Origin: DASSUW01 sp963792385
Lineage (GTDB): Bacteria > Actinomycetota > Thermoleophilia > Solirubrobacterales > Solirubrobacteraceae
DNA: 64,000 bases
Reading direction: 5' to 3'
NCBI GenBank assembly: GCA_963792385.1
Contig: CAWBVZ010000007.1
Location: 992,001-1,056,000, forward strand
Notes under the pieces: generated by a model
The model's database searches: none
Told to the model about the DNA's origin: nothing
Seen by the model: the letters and a program-made list of their open reading frames with translations, nothing else
Made by a program: the position numbers and the translations under genes
Shown here: positions 38,239 through 46,109 of the stretch, one piece after another
How the letters are laid out: the number at the start of each line of letters is the position of its first letter
Numbering within the stretch: the first letter of the stretch is position 1

Positions 38239-38915
38239 CGATCCGGGTCCTCGTCGCCGACGACCAGTCGATGGTCCGAGCCGGGTTCCGGATGCTGCTC
38301 TCCGGCGAGCCGGACATCGAGGTCGTCGCCGAGGCGAGCAACGGCGAGGAGGCGGTGGCCCAGGCCGCACGCTTCCAACCGACCGTGGTCCTGATGGACA
38401 TCCGGATGCCGGTGCTCGACGGGCTCGAGGCGACGCGCCGGATCCTCGCGACCGAGGACGCCCCGCGGATCCTGATCCTCACGACCTTCGACCTCGACGA
38501 GTACATCTACGAGGCGCTGAGCGCCGGGGCGAGCGGCTTCGTGCTCAAGGACGACCCCGCCGAGCAGCTGATCGCCGCCGTCCGCACCGTCGCCGCCGGA
38601 GAGGCGCTGCTCTCCCCCGCGGTCACCAAGCGCGTGATCAGGCAGTTCACGCGCATCCCGCGCCCGGCCGCAGCGAACCGCTTCGACGAGCTGACCGCAC
38701 GCGAGCAGGAGATCTTCCGGCTGATCGCCGGCGGCCTTTCGAATGCCGAGATCGGGCGCGAGCTCTACATCAGCGACACCACGGTCAAGACCCACATCAC
38801 GCACATCCTCCAGAAGCTCGAGCTGCGCGACCGCGTCCAGGTCGTGGTGCTGGCCTACCAGAGCGGGCTCGTCCAGGAGGGCACGGGCGTCACGACGCTT
38901 CGACCGCCGCCTTGA
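38235..38915 (+). CDS. NarL/LuxR family response regulator
   Basis: A 226-residue regulator. The receiver domain (1-120) has the acidic pair D9-D10, the phosphoacceptor D55 in VVLMDIRMP, and the conserved Lys in FVLKDD. The C-terminal LuxR helix-turn-helix (about 150-215) reads LTAREQEIFRLIAGGLSNAE and STTVKTH-like SDTTVKTHITHILQKL. It overlaps its kinase gene by 4 bp. The palindrome at 37057-37074 is the likely autoregulatory site. Its 3' end overlaps the opposite-strand SRPBCC gene by 26 bp. Confidence 0.95.
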   Translation: MTIRVLVADDQSMVRAGFRMLLSGEPDIEVVAEASNGEEAVAQAARFQPTVVLMDIRMPVLDGLEATRRILATEDAPRILILTTFDLDEYIYEALSAGASGFVLKDDPAEQLIAAVRTVAAGEALLSPAVTKRVIRQFTRIPRPAAANRFDELTAREQEIFRLIAGGLSNAEIGRELYISDTTVKTHITHILQKLELRDRVQVVVLAYQSGLVQEGTGVTTLRPPP

Positions 38916-39333
38916 TCGACTGGGCGAACGCGTCGGCGCCCTTGCGGGCCGAGCGCAGCGCGAGCGGGGCGATCAGCTTCCCGGCGCCGCGCCCTTCGAG
39001 GACGTTGAAGACCGTCAGCTGCGTCCCCTCGCCGGCCGGTGTGAGGTCGTAGCCGCCCTCGGACGCGACGACGAGGTTCTTGGAGAGCTCGGCCCAGCGG
39101 ATCCGCGTCGGCGCCTCGAACTCGGTCAGCTTGAACTCTCGCTTGGTCGTCATCCCGGCGTCCTTGACCGTGCTCGCATAGACCGTCCCCAGGCCGGGCG
39201 GTCCGTCGGTCGTCTTCGCGATCTCCTGCACACGCGGGCTGAACTTCTTGTCGTTCTCGCCGTCGGCGAGGAACGCGAAGACCTCGTCGATCGGGCGATC
39301 GATCACGACCGTTGCCTCGAACCGTCCTGCCAT
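38890..39333 (-). CDS. SRPBCC (START/polyketide-cyclase-like) family protein
   Basis: A 147-residue single-domain protein of the SRPBCC helix-grip superfamily, which forms a cavity for hydrophobic ligands. The start FEATVVIDRPIDEVFAFLAD and the following VQEIAKTTDGPPGLGTVYAS are typical of the polyketide cyclase/dehydrase subgroup, as is the long C-terminal helix. Ligand and function are unknown. Convergent with the response regulator with a 26-bp 3' overlap. Confidence 0.85.
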   Translation of the reverse strand: MAGRFEATVVIDRPIDEVFAFLADGENDKKFSPRVQEIAKTTDGPPGLGTVYASTVKDAGMTTKREFKLTEFEAPTRIRWAELSKNLVVASEGGYDLTPAGEGTQLTVFNVLEGRGAGKLIAPLALRSARKGADAFAQSIKAAVEAS

Positions 39334-39420
39334 GCCGCCTCCTAACGATGGACCTCCCCGGGATCATCGCAAGTAGAGCGCGAGCAGATCGGGGCCCTCG
39401 CGGTCCCGTAGCATCGGGCG

Positions 39421-41442
39421 ATGCGAGCCGAGCAATCGCTCCAGTGCCGGATCGTGCCCTTCATCCCGGGGCGGCGGCCCGCCGCCGAGGCCACGCACCC
39501 GGGCTCGGGCTCCAGCGAGGAGGTCGCGCTGATCCTGCCGGACGAGGAGGAGGATCGCGCGTTCCTCCTCTACGACGTGGACGGCGAGGCCTCGGTCCGC
39601 GCGCGGGTGTCGTTCACCGGCCCTGATGGATCGCTCGATCCGGTGCCGGTCCCGGGATGGGAGGATCGCGAGGCAACGCCGCTGACGTTCGTACCGGGTC
39701 CGGACGGCGCCGCACAGCTCGCCCCGATCGACGCGGCGTCGCATCCCGCCCGCCGGCGCGTGCTCTCGATCACGCCGGCGCACGATCTGCTGCCCGGGGA
39801 GTCATGGGTGTGGGAGGACCTGGGAGCGAGCATCCGCGACGGCGCCACCGACGGCGCCGATCCGTTCACGTTCGGCCATCTCTTCTGTCAGCAGGTGCTC
39901 GTGGAGATGCGGGCGACGGGCGACGAAGTACCGGCAGCCCAGGCGTCGCTGCTGGTCTGCGACCTGCGGCGCTGCGGATCGCTGTACGAGCGTCTGCTCG
40001 AGCGACTCGTGATCCCCGATACGGAGCGCCAAGCAGCCGCGGCGGGCGTGACGAACCCGGGACCGGCATACCACCCGTGGTTCCCGGTGCTCCAGATCGG
40101 GTCCGACAAGGCCGCGCTGTACACGCGCGCGCTGGTCGGGGACATAGCGGGCACCGGCCAACACCTGTCGGACCCCGGATGGCTGATGCGCGTCGGGCTG
40201 TACCTGGAGTTCCTCACGTTTCTCGGCATCTGCGAGGCGGTCAAAGAGGACAGCGGCGACCTGCTCTCGCCCGCCGAGCGCGTCGCGTTCGAGGAAAACG
40301 AGTGGTTCGCCGAGATCCGCGCGTCGATCGACCCGAGTGCGTGGCGCGAGGTGTGGGATCTCCGCCGGATCCAGTTCGCACGCCGCGGCAGGCCGCGGAC
40401 TGGTCCCGTATCGGCGTTGAACCTGCTGGCCAAGAAGAAGGCGACGCTGCGCTTTCTCCACGTTCATCACGACGATCTCAAGCATGCGATTCGGCTCGCC
40501 GGCCACAACCATCACAACGCGCAGGAGACCTGGCAGCGCGTGTTCCGCGACGCCGAGCGCGCGGTGCTGCGCAACGTCGCCGCGGCGTTCCCGGAGCTGA
40601 ACTCCGTCGCGGCGCCCGCGCGCGACTTCGTGCTCTGGCACCGCAAAGGACGCTTCGGCCTCGGCCGCGTGCCGGGTGCCGTCAGCGGCCTGTTCGCCGA
40701 TCAGGACGGCCTGTTCGGCTCGGCCTGCGCGCAGTACCGCAACTCCATGAACGACGTCGCCGAGTGGGCCAAGGCGCGCAGCCTGATGGACCACACCGGC
40801 GGCGAGTGCGTGCCGCGACAGGTGAGCCTGCTCGAAGCCCACGTCAACCAGCCCGCGCGCGTCGCGCTCCTGCAGCACCACGACGGCTACGGTCCGCACC
40901 TCGAGGTCGGCGCCGAGCTGCCCGAGACCTACCAGCGGCCGGCGGCCGAGATCGAGGACCTGGTCGCGGGCATCCCGGTCCTCGCCCTACTCACGGCGGA
41001 CGAGCGGCGGGCGCTCGCGCGGGCCGCTCGCCCGCTGACCCTCGGGCCGACCGAGCGGCTCGTCGTCCAAGGCGAGGAAGGCGGCTCGATGTTCGTGCTT
41101 GCCGACGGCGAGCTCGAGGTCCTGCTGCGCCAGGACGACGGTGAGGACGTGCTCGTCGACACGATGGGCAAGGGCGCCGTGGTGGGCGAGATGTCGCTGC
41201 TGACGGGCGAGCCACGCACCGCGACGGTGCGCGCGCTCGACGGAGCCATCGTGTACGAGGTCGACTCGCATCAGTACGCGCCGGTCCTCCAGGCGCACCC
41301 GCAGCTCGTCGACGTGCTGGCGGAGCTGATGGCCGATCGTCTGCGCGCGCGCCGCAAGCGGCTCGACGCCCGCGCGGCCGACCGCGACCGTGCCGCGATC
41401 GCCCGCCAGATCAGGAAGGCGCTGTTCCCCGTCCGGTCATAG
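39421..41442 (+). CDS. Large protein of unknown function with C-terminal cyclic-nucleotide-binding domain
   Basis: A 673-residue soluble protein. The last ~125 residues (about 520-645) are a cNMP-binding domain: LVVQGEEGGSMFVLADGELE then the phosphate-cassette-like GEMSLLTGEPRTATV, followed by a C helix. No DNA-binding helix-turn-helix follows, so it is not a Crp-type regulator. The first ~510 residues match no family I can name. They begin with a beta-rich part, and residues 346-372 form a His-rich helix region (FLHVHHDDLKHAIRL, AGHNHHNAQETWQRVF) that could bind metal or haem. An ATG at 39421 fits. A cNMP-gated enzyme or scaffold is possible; no function is claimed. Confidence 0.8.
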   Translation: MRAEQSLQCRIVPFIPGRRPAAEATHPGSGSSEEVALILPDEEEDRAFLLYDVDGEASVRARVSFTGPDGSLDPVPVPGWEDREATPLTFVPGPDGAAQLAPIDAASHPARRRVLSITPAHDLLPGESWVWEDLGASIRDGATDGADPFTFGHLFCQQVLVEMRATGDEVPAAQASLLVCDLRRCGSLYERLLERLVIPDTERQAAAAGVTNPGPAYHPWFPVLQIGSDKAALYTRALVGDIAGTGQHLSDPGWLMRVGLYLEFLTFLGICEAVKEDSGDLLSPAERVAFEENEWFAEIRASIDPSAWREVWDLRRIQFARRGRPRTGPVSALNLLAKKKATLRFLHVHHDDLKHAIRLAGHNHHNAQETWQRVFRDAERAVLRNVAAAFPELNSVAAPARDFVLWHRKGRFGLGRVPGAVSGLFADQDGLFGSACAQYRNSMNDVAEWAKARSLMDHTGGECVPRQVSLLEAHVNQPARVALLQHHDGYGPHLEVGAELPETYQRPAAEIEDLVAGIPVLALLTADERRALARAARPLTLGPTERLVVQGEEGGSMFVLADGELEVLLRQDDGEDVLVDTMGKGAVVGEMSLLTGEPRTATVRALDGAIVYEVDSHQYAPVLQAHPQLVDVLAELMADRLRARRKRLDARAADRDRAAIARQIRKALFPVRS

Positions 41443-42483
41443 CGCCGGATCGACCCTGATCGCCGCGCCGTCGCGCGCGGAGTCCCGGATCGCGAGCAGC
41501 ACCTCGAGCACGTGCGCCCCCAGCGCGCCGCCGGCGCGCTGGGGCGTGCCGTCGCGCACGGCGCGGCAGAGGTCCTGCAGCCCGAGCCCGCGCGCGTTGT
41601 CCCGCCACTCGGAGACCAGCTCGAGCGGCTCGTCGTCGGCTCCCCTCCGCCGCAGCACCACCGGTCCGTCGAACGTGTTCGGATCGCCGCCGACGAGCGT
41701 GCCGTCGCTGCCGGAGACCTCGATGCCGTGGCGTGCCGGGGCGTCGACGTCGAAGGTCGCGACGAGCGTGGTCAGGACACCGGCGTCGTGCTCGAGCACG
41801 GCGGCGACGCGCGTCGGCTCGACGATCGGGAAGTCGGTCCCCGCCCGCGGCCCGGTGGCGATCCGGCCGCTCTCGCGCGGCCGCGCGGCGAGCGCCGTGA
41901 CACGCCGGACCGGCCCGACGAGCTCGACCGCGGTCGCCACTCCGTACGGGCCGATGTCGAGCAGCGGACCGGCGAGGTCGGCGTACAGGAAGGCCGGCGA
42001 CGGATGCCACGACTCGGGCGGCGTACCGAGCATTCGCACCTGCAGGAGCGCCGGCGTCCCGACCGCGCCGGCGTCGAGCGCCGCCTTCAGCGTCTGGATG
42101 CCGGCGCCGAGGAACGTGTCCGGCGCGCAGCCGACCAGGACGCCCGCCGCGGCCGCCGCATCCAGCACCTCGCGCGCGCGCTCGACGCTCGTGGCCAGCG
42201 GCTTCTCCGTGTAGACGTGCTTGCCCGCGGCGATCGCCTGAAGCGCGACGTCGGCGTGCCATTCGGGCGGCGTCAGGCACAGGACGACGTCCACGTCGGG
42301 CCGCGCGGTGAGCGCCTCGGGGCTGCAGGCCTCGAGGCCGTACTCGGCGGCGACGCGGTCGGCCGCCGCGCGGTCGAGGTCGGCGCAGGCGACGAAGCGC
42401 AGCCCGTCGAGCCGCGGGCCGTTCGGCAGATACTGGTCGCTGACGTTGCCGCAGCCGATGAGCCCGACGCCGAGCGCGGTCAC
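41437..42483 (-). CDS. Gfo/Idh/MocA family oxidoreductase of the galactoside operon
   Basis: A 348-residue NAD(P)-dependent sugar dehydrogenase. The Rossmann motif is VGLIGCGNVSDQYLP and the family motif YTEKPLATS lies near residue 95, with the Gfo/Idh C-terminal domain after residue 125 (LDIGPYGVATAVELVG). The GTG at 42483 overlaps the stop of the isomerase gene as GTGA, the usual coupling in this operon. It is the last gene of the GH27-GH35-GH35-isomerase-oxidoreductase unit and probably oxidises the released sugar or a keto derivative. Its 3' end overlaps the plus-strand cNMP-domain gene by 6 bp. Confidence 0.9.
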   Translation of the reverse strand: MTALGVGLIGCGNVSDQYLPNGPRLDGLRFVACADLDRAAADRVAAEYGLEACSPEALTARPDVDVVLCLTPPEWHADVALQAIAAGKHVYTEKPLATSVERAREVLDAAAAAGVLVGCAPDTFLGAGIQTLKAALDAGAVGTPALLQVRMLGTPPESWHPSPAFLYADLAGPLLDIGPYGVATAVELVGPVRRVTALAARPRESGRIATGPRAGTDFPIVEPTRVAAVLEHDAGVLTTLVATFDVDAPARHGIEVSGSDGTLVGGDPNTFDGPVVLRRRGADDEPLELVSEWRDNARGLGLQDLCRAVRDGTPQRAGGALGAHVLEVLLAIRDSARDGAAIRVDPAL

Positions 42484-43219
42484 GGCAGCGCGTTGCGCAG
42501 CGTCGCGAGCGAGAGCGCGACGTCGTCCACCGGGTGCTCGGAGGGGTTGTCGAGCTCGACCACGATCCGCGTCGGCGCCGGCTGCCGCGGCGGCGACGGC
42601 GATCGCCGGCCAGTCGATCTCCCCGTCCCCCGCGATCACGTCCTCCCACGATGCCGTCCGCCTTCCGGCGCACATCCTTCGCGTGCACGAGCGGGCAGCG
42701 GCCCGCCAGCTCGCCGAGCACGGTGACGGGATCGCGGCCCGCGACCAGCAGCCAGCCGACGTCGGGCTCGTGCGCCACGCCCGCAGCGGCGATGCGGCTC
42801 CACAGGTCGCTGCCGTCGTCGAGCACCCGGAACTCGAAGTCGTGGTTGTGGTAGGCGAAGCCGAGCCCGCCGCCCGTCGCGACCTCCGACGCCGCGACGA
42901 TCCGCGCGACCGTCGCGTCGGCCGCGGCCGCCGTCTCCGGCGGCTCGATCCACGGCAGGACGACCGTGTCGATCCCCAGCGTCTCGGCCGCCGCGAGCAC
43001 GCGCTCGGGCGCCTCCTCGAAGCCGTCGATCGGGACGTGGCCGGCGCACGCCACCAGGCCGGCGGCGTCGAGCGCCGCGCGCATCTCGGCCGGCGTGCGC
43101 CCGTAGAAGCCGGCCAGCTCGACCTCGCGCGCGCCCGCCTCCGCGAGCAGGGCCAAGGTCGCCTCGAGATCCGCCTCGAGGGCGTGGCGCAGGGTGTAGA
43201 GCTGAACGGCGAGCTGCAT
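42480..43219 (-). pseudogene. Sugar phosphate isomerase/epimerase (TIM barrel), two +1 frame breaks
   Basis: A ~245-residue AP-endonuclease-2-type TIM-barrel isomerase (Hyi/IolE-like) after two corrections. The first frame from 43219 (MQLAVQLYTLRHALEADLEA ... AYHNHDFEF ... CPLVHAKDVRRKADG) is good to about 42655. The next frame carries ASWEDVIAGDGEIDWPAIAV to about 42572. The third ends RIVVELDNPSEHP ... TLRNALP at TGA 42482-42480. Each junction is restored by removing one base (near 42650-42658 and 42568-42574). Metal-site residues of the family are present, so it would be active if the breaks are sequencing errors. Confidence 0.82.
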
Positions 43220-43231
43220 CGTCGGCGCAGG

Positions 43232-46075
43232 CTACATGCCCGCGCCGGGACTCCCGACCTCCCTCACCCGGATAGCGGTGGCGGTGTTCGCGAGCGGCTC
43301 GAGTCGCACGTCGCCGAGGCCGCCCGTAGTGGCGTCGTCGGACCACACCGCGAGCGCGAGCGTGTTCGTCCCGCGGTGGCGCAGGATGCCCTGAGGAAGC
43401 ACGAACACCCGCTGCGGCCCGACATCGTTGACGTACTGGCCGAGGTTCCAGCCGTTGACGAAGATCAGCACGCGGTAGTGGCGACCCGGGTCGTCGGTGA
43501 AGCGCAGGCCGACGGGGACGTCCTGGTCGCTCGGTAGGCGCAGGCGGACCTTGGTGCGGTACCAGGCGACGCCCGGCGCGGTGTCCTGGTGCGGGAGCGA
43601 CACCGTCGCCCACCGGCGGTCGCCGAAGCCAGGGAGCGACCAGCCGGCACGCTCGCCATAGAGGCCGCCGTTGTTCTGAGGGCCGCGTGCCCGGTCGGTG
43701 AGTCGCTCGCCGCCGCGGGTCCCCTGTATCCGCCACGTCACCGGAGCGGCGGAGCCGACCAGCTCCGCGGTCAGCAGTCCGCGTGGCGCCTTGTGGTTGT
43801 CGTTGCTGCCGCCGTTCTCGTTATGGCCCATGTTGCGGACGAGCACGGAGACCACGTTGTCCAGCCCCGGCCGCAGCACGCCGGCAGCGAGCGGGAACGT
43901 CGCGCTCGAGTTCTGGTTGCCGCTCGCGATGCCCGTGCGCACCGTGCCCTGGTGCGTCCCGTTGACCCACACCTGCCACGCGCCGGCGCGGCCGGTGCCG
44001 GCGGTCAAGCGGAGCTCGGTCTCGCCGCCGGTGGCGGTGAAGTGGCCGCGGTACCAGACGTCGCCGTAGTGGAAGTCGTAGGCGTCGGTGGCCAGCACCG
44101 GCGGGTCGGTCACCCGCCAGGCGGAGTCGTCGAAGTCCGGCCGCGACTCCGGTGCCTCGGGCGCGTACCGCCACGGCCCGAGGCCGGGGAGGTGCACCGA
44201 TTCGGGGCCGGCGATCCGGCCCATCAGCGAGCCGGACCGGGTCCGGTGCACGCGCAGTTTCCGGCCGTTGAAGCGCACGCCCCGCGCGCGGCCGTCGAAG
44301 ACCTCGACCGCACCGGGCGCGTCGCTGTCGCCGCGCAGGGCGAGGACCCGTCCCGTCCAGCGGGCGCTGCGGATCACGTACGCCCCGCGCGCGAGCAGCG
44401 GGCCGCGGTCCGTGGCGACGCGCCAGAACGTCGACGCCGTGTCACTGTCCGCGAGCAGCAGCTCGAGCGGAGCGCGGCCGCCGCCGCTGACCAGCACGCG
44501 AGCCAGCCCGTCGTGGACGTAGTCGAGCCGCAGGTCGCCGCGGGCGCCGTCCCACGAGACCGCGACGTCGCCGTCGAGTACCCGCACGTGCGGGCGGCGG
44601 TGGTACCGCAGCACCGTCTCACCGGCCTCGCCGGCCCGGCCGTGCAGCAGCGCGACGTCGCCCTCTCCCGCGCGCGTGTGCGAGTAGATCTCGGACGTCG
44701 AGTAGACCAGCCGCTGGCGCTCGAGGTCATAGCCCGCGGCGAGGATCTTGAAGTCACGGCCGTTGACGCGCACCGGCACGCTGTAGGTGCCGTCGCGGAC
44801 GTCGACGGCGAACGTCGTCGAATCGTCGCCGGTCGCCGTGCCGTTGCCCGCGTGGCGGACGAAGTAGAAGCGGGCGCCGGTGTCGGGGTTCGCCTTGGCC
44901 CAAACCCGGATCGCCGGGTTCGCCGCAGGCTGCTCGCCCACGTCGTCGGCCTTGCGCAGGTCCGTCACCGTCTGCACCAGGTAGCCGAGCTGCTTGAGCA
45001 CCGGGACCTTCTCGGTCAGCCGCCGCGTCTCGCTGAACGCAGCGCCGTAGTCGTAGGACGTGTAGACGACGTTGGGGTCGGCCTGCCAGCCCCAGTTGGT
45101 GCCGCCGTAGGTCATGTAGAGGTTCTGCGCGGTGAACTGGTTCTCGATGTTGTTCGCGTAGAACATGCGCTCGAACGTCGGACCGGTCAGCGCGCGGCAG
45201 CGGTCGTACCCGGGGCCGCCCCAGGGATCGAACGCGCCGCCCTGGAACTCGCCCCAGAAGAACGGCCGGTTCCCGACGCCCGGACGTGGCGGATCGAACG
45301 ACGTGCCGTCGCGCAGGAAGCGGTAGTCCGTCAGGCCGGGGAACGAGGTGCGGTTGCAGTCGAAGCCCGCGGGATACGTGTCCGTGGCGTAGATCTCGGG
45401 CGCCCCGAGGCCCGCCGACCAGCGCAGGTTGCGGCCCTTGTCGTTGTGGAACACCGGCACGGTGATGCCGTCGCGGCGGGCGGCCGCCTTCAGCTCCTCC
45501 ATGTAGGTCGCGTCGCCGGCGTCGTACTCGTTCTCGATCTGGAACAGGATCACCGGCCCGCGGCCGTCGGTGTACTGGTGGCGGGCGATGATGCGGTTGA
45601 CCGCCGCGTACCACTGCTCCCAGGCGGCCTGGTAGTCGTCCGCGCTCGTTCTCGCCTTGCCCTGCTGCGTCGTCAGCCACGCCGGGAAGCCGCCGGAGTC
45701 GAGCTCGGCGTTGATGTAGGGCCCGGGACGAGCGAGCACGTACAGCCCGACATCGTCGGCGATGTCGAGCAGCCGGTCGATGTCCCGCACGCCGGTGAAG
45801 TCGAACACGCCCGGCGCGGGCGAGTGGTAGGCCCAGCTGAAGTACAGCGACACCGTGTTGAACCCGGTCGCCTTGAGCTTCTCCAGCTGGTCGCGCCACA
45901 GGTCCGGGCTCGGCAGGCGGAAATAGTGGAACTCGGCCGACCACAGCCACTCGCGGTGGCCGTCGAGCGAGAACGAGTAGCGGTCGTAGCTCACGGTGTG
46001 CGTGCGCGCCGACGCCGCCGCAGGCGTGGCGGCGATCAGCGCGCCGGCGACGAGCAGGGCGGCGATCAGGCGCAT
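43232..46075 (-). CDS. Secreted GH35 beta-galactosidase (second copy)
   Basis: A 947-residue exported beta-galactosidase of family GH35. The signal peptide MRLIAALLVAGALIAATP leads into the (beta/alpha)8 barrel (about 30-360). The acid/base is E183 in QIENEYDAG and the nucleophile E276 in FFWGEFQGGAFDPWGG; the family motif RPGPYINAELDSGGFP is intact. The rest is beta-sandwich domains, including two galactose-binding-like units near 690-930 with YRTKVRLRLP. It ends without a carbohydrate-binding NPCBM domain, unlike its upstream paralogue. It overlaps the upstream GH35 gene by 10 bp. It should cleave terminal beta-galactose from galactans, glycans or xyloglucan. Confidence 0.93.
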   Translation of the reverse strand: MRLIAALLVAGALIAATPAAASARTHTVSYDRYSFSLDGHREWLWSAEFHYFRLPSPDLWRDQLEKLKATGFNTVSLYFSWAYHSPAPGVFDFTGVRDIDRLLDIADDVGLYVLARPGPYINAELDSGGFPAWLTTQQGKARTSADDYQAAWEQWYAAVNRIIARHQYTDGRGPVILFQIENEYDAGDATYMEELKAAARRDGITVPVFHNDKGRNLRWSAGLGAPEIYATDTYPAGFDCNRTSFPGLTDYRFLRDGTSFDPPRPGVGNRPFFWGEFQGGAFDPWGGPGYDRCRALTGPTFERMFYANNIENQFTAQNLYMTYGGTNWGWQADPNVVYTSYDYGAAFSETRRLTEKVPVLKQLGYLVQTVTDLRKADDVGEQPAANPAIRVWAKANPDTGARFYFVRHAGNGTATGDDSTTFAVDVRDGTYSVPVRVNGRDFKILAAGYDLERQRLVYSTSEIYSHTRAGEGDVALLHGRAGEAGETVLRYHRRPHVRVLDGDVAVSWDGARGDLRLDYVHDGLARVLVSGGGRAPLELLLADSDTASTFWRVATDRGPLLARGAYVIRSARWTGRVLALRGDSDAPGAVEVFDGRARGVRFNGRKLRVHRTRSGSLMGRIAGPESVHLPGLGPWRYAPEAPESRPDFDDSAWRVTDPPVLATDAYDFHYGDVWYRGHFTATGGETELRLTAGTGRAGAWQVWVNGTHQGTVRTGIASGNQNSSATFPLAAGVLRPGLDNVVSVLVRNMGHNENGGSNDNHKAPRGLLTAELVGSAAPVTWRIQGTRGGERLTDRARGPQNNGGLYGERAGWSLPGFGDRRWATVSLPHQDTAPGVAWYRTKVRLRLPSDQDVPVGLRFTDDPGRHYRVLIFVNGWNLGQYVNDVGPQRVFVLPQGILRHRGTNTLALAVWSDDATTGGLGDVRLEPLANTATAIRVREVGSPGAGM

Positions 46076-46109
46076 GTCAGCCTCGCGTCCGCCCAGTCGC
46101 CGTGGTCGT
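46035..46109 (-). repeat. 75-bp repeat at GH gene junction (copy 1)
   Basis: This 75-base segment and 50003-50077 differ at only three positions. It spans the last codons of the upstream gene (DWADARLTCA), the 10-bp start/stop overlap, and the first codons of the next signal peptide (MRLIAALLVAGAL). The two copies are 3968 bp apart and bracket the whole GH35 gene with the NPCBM domain. Confidence 0.9.
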
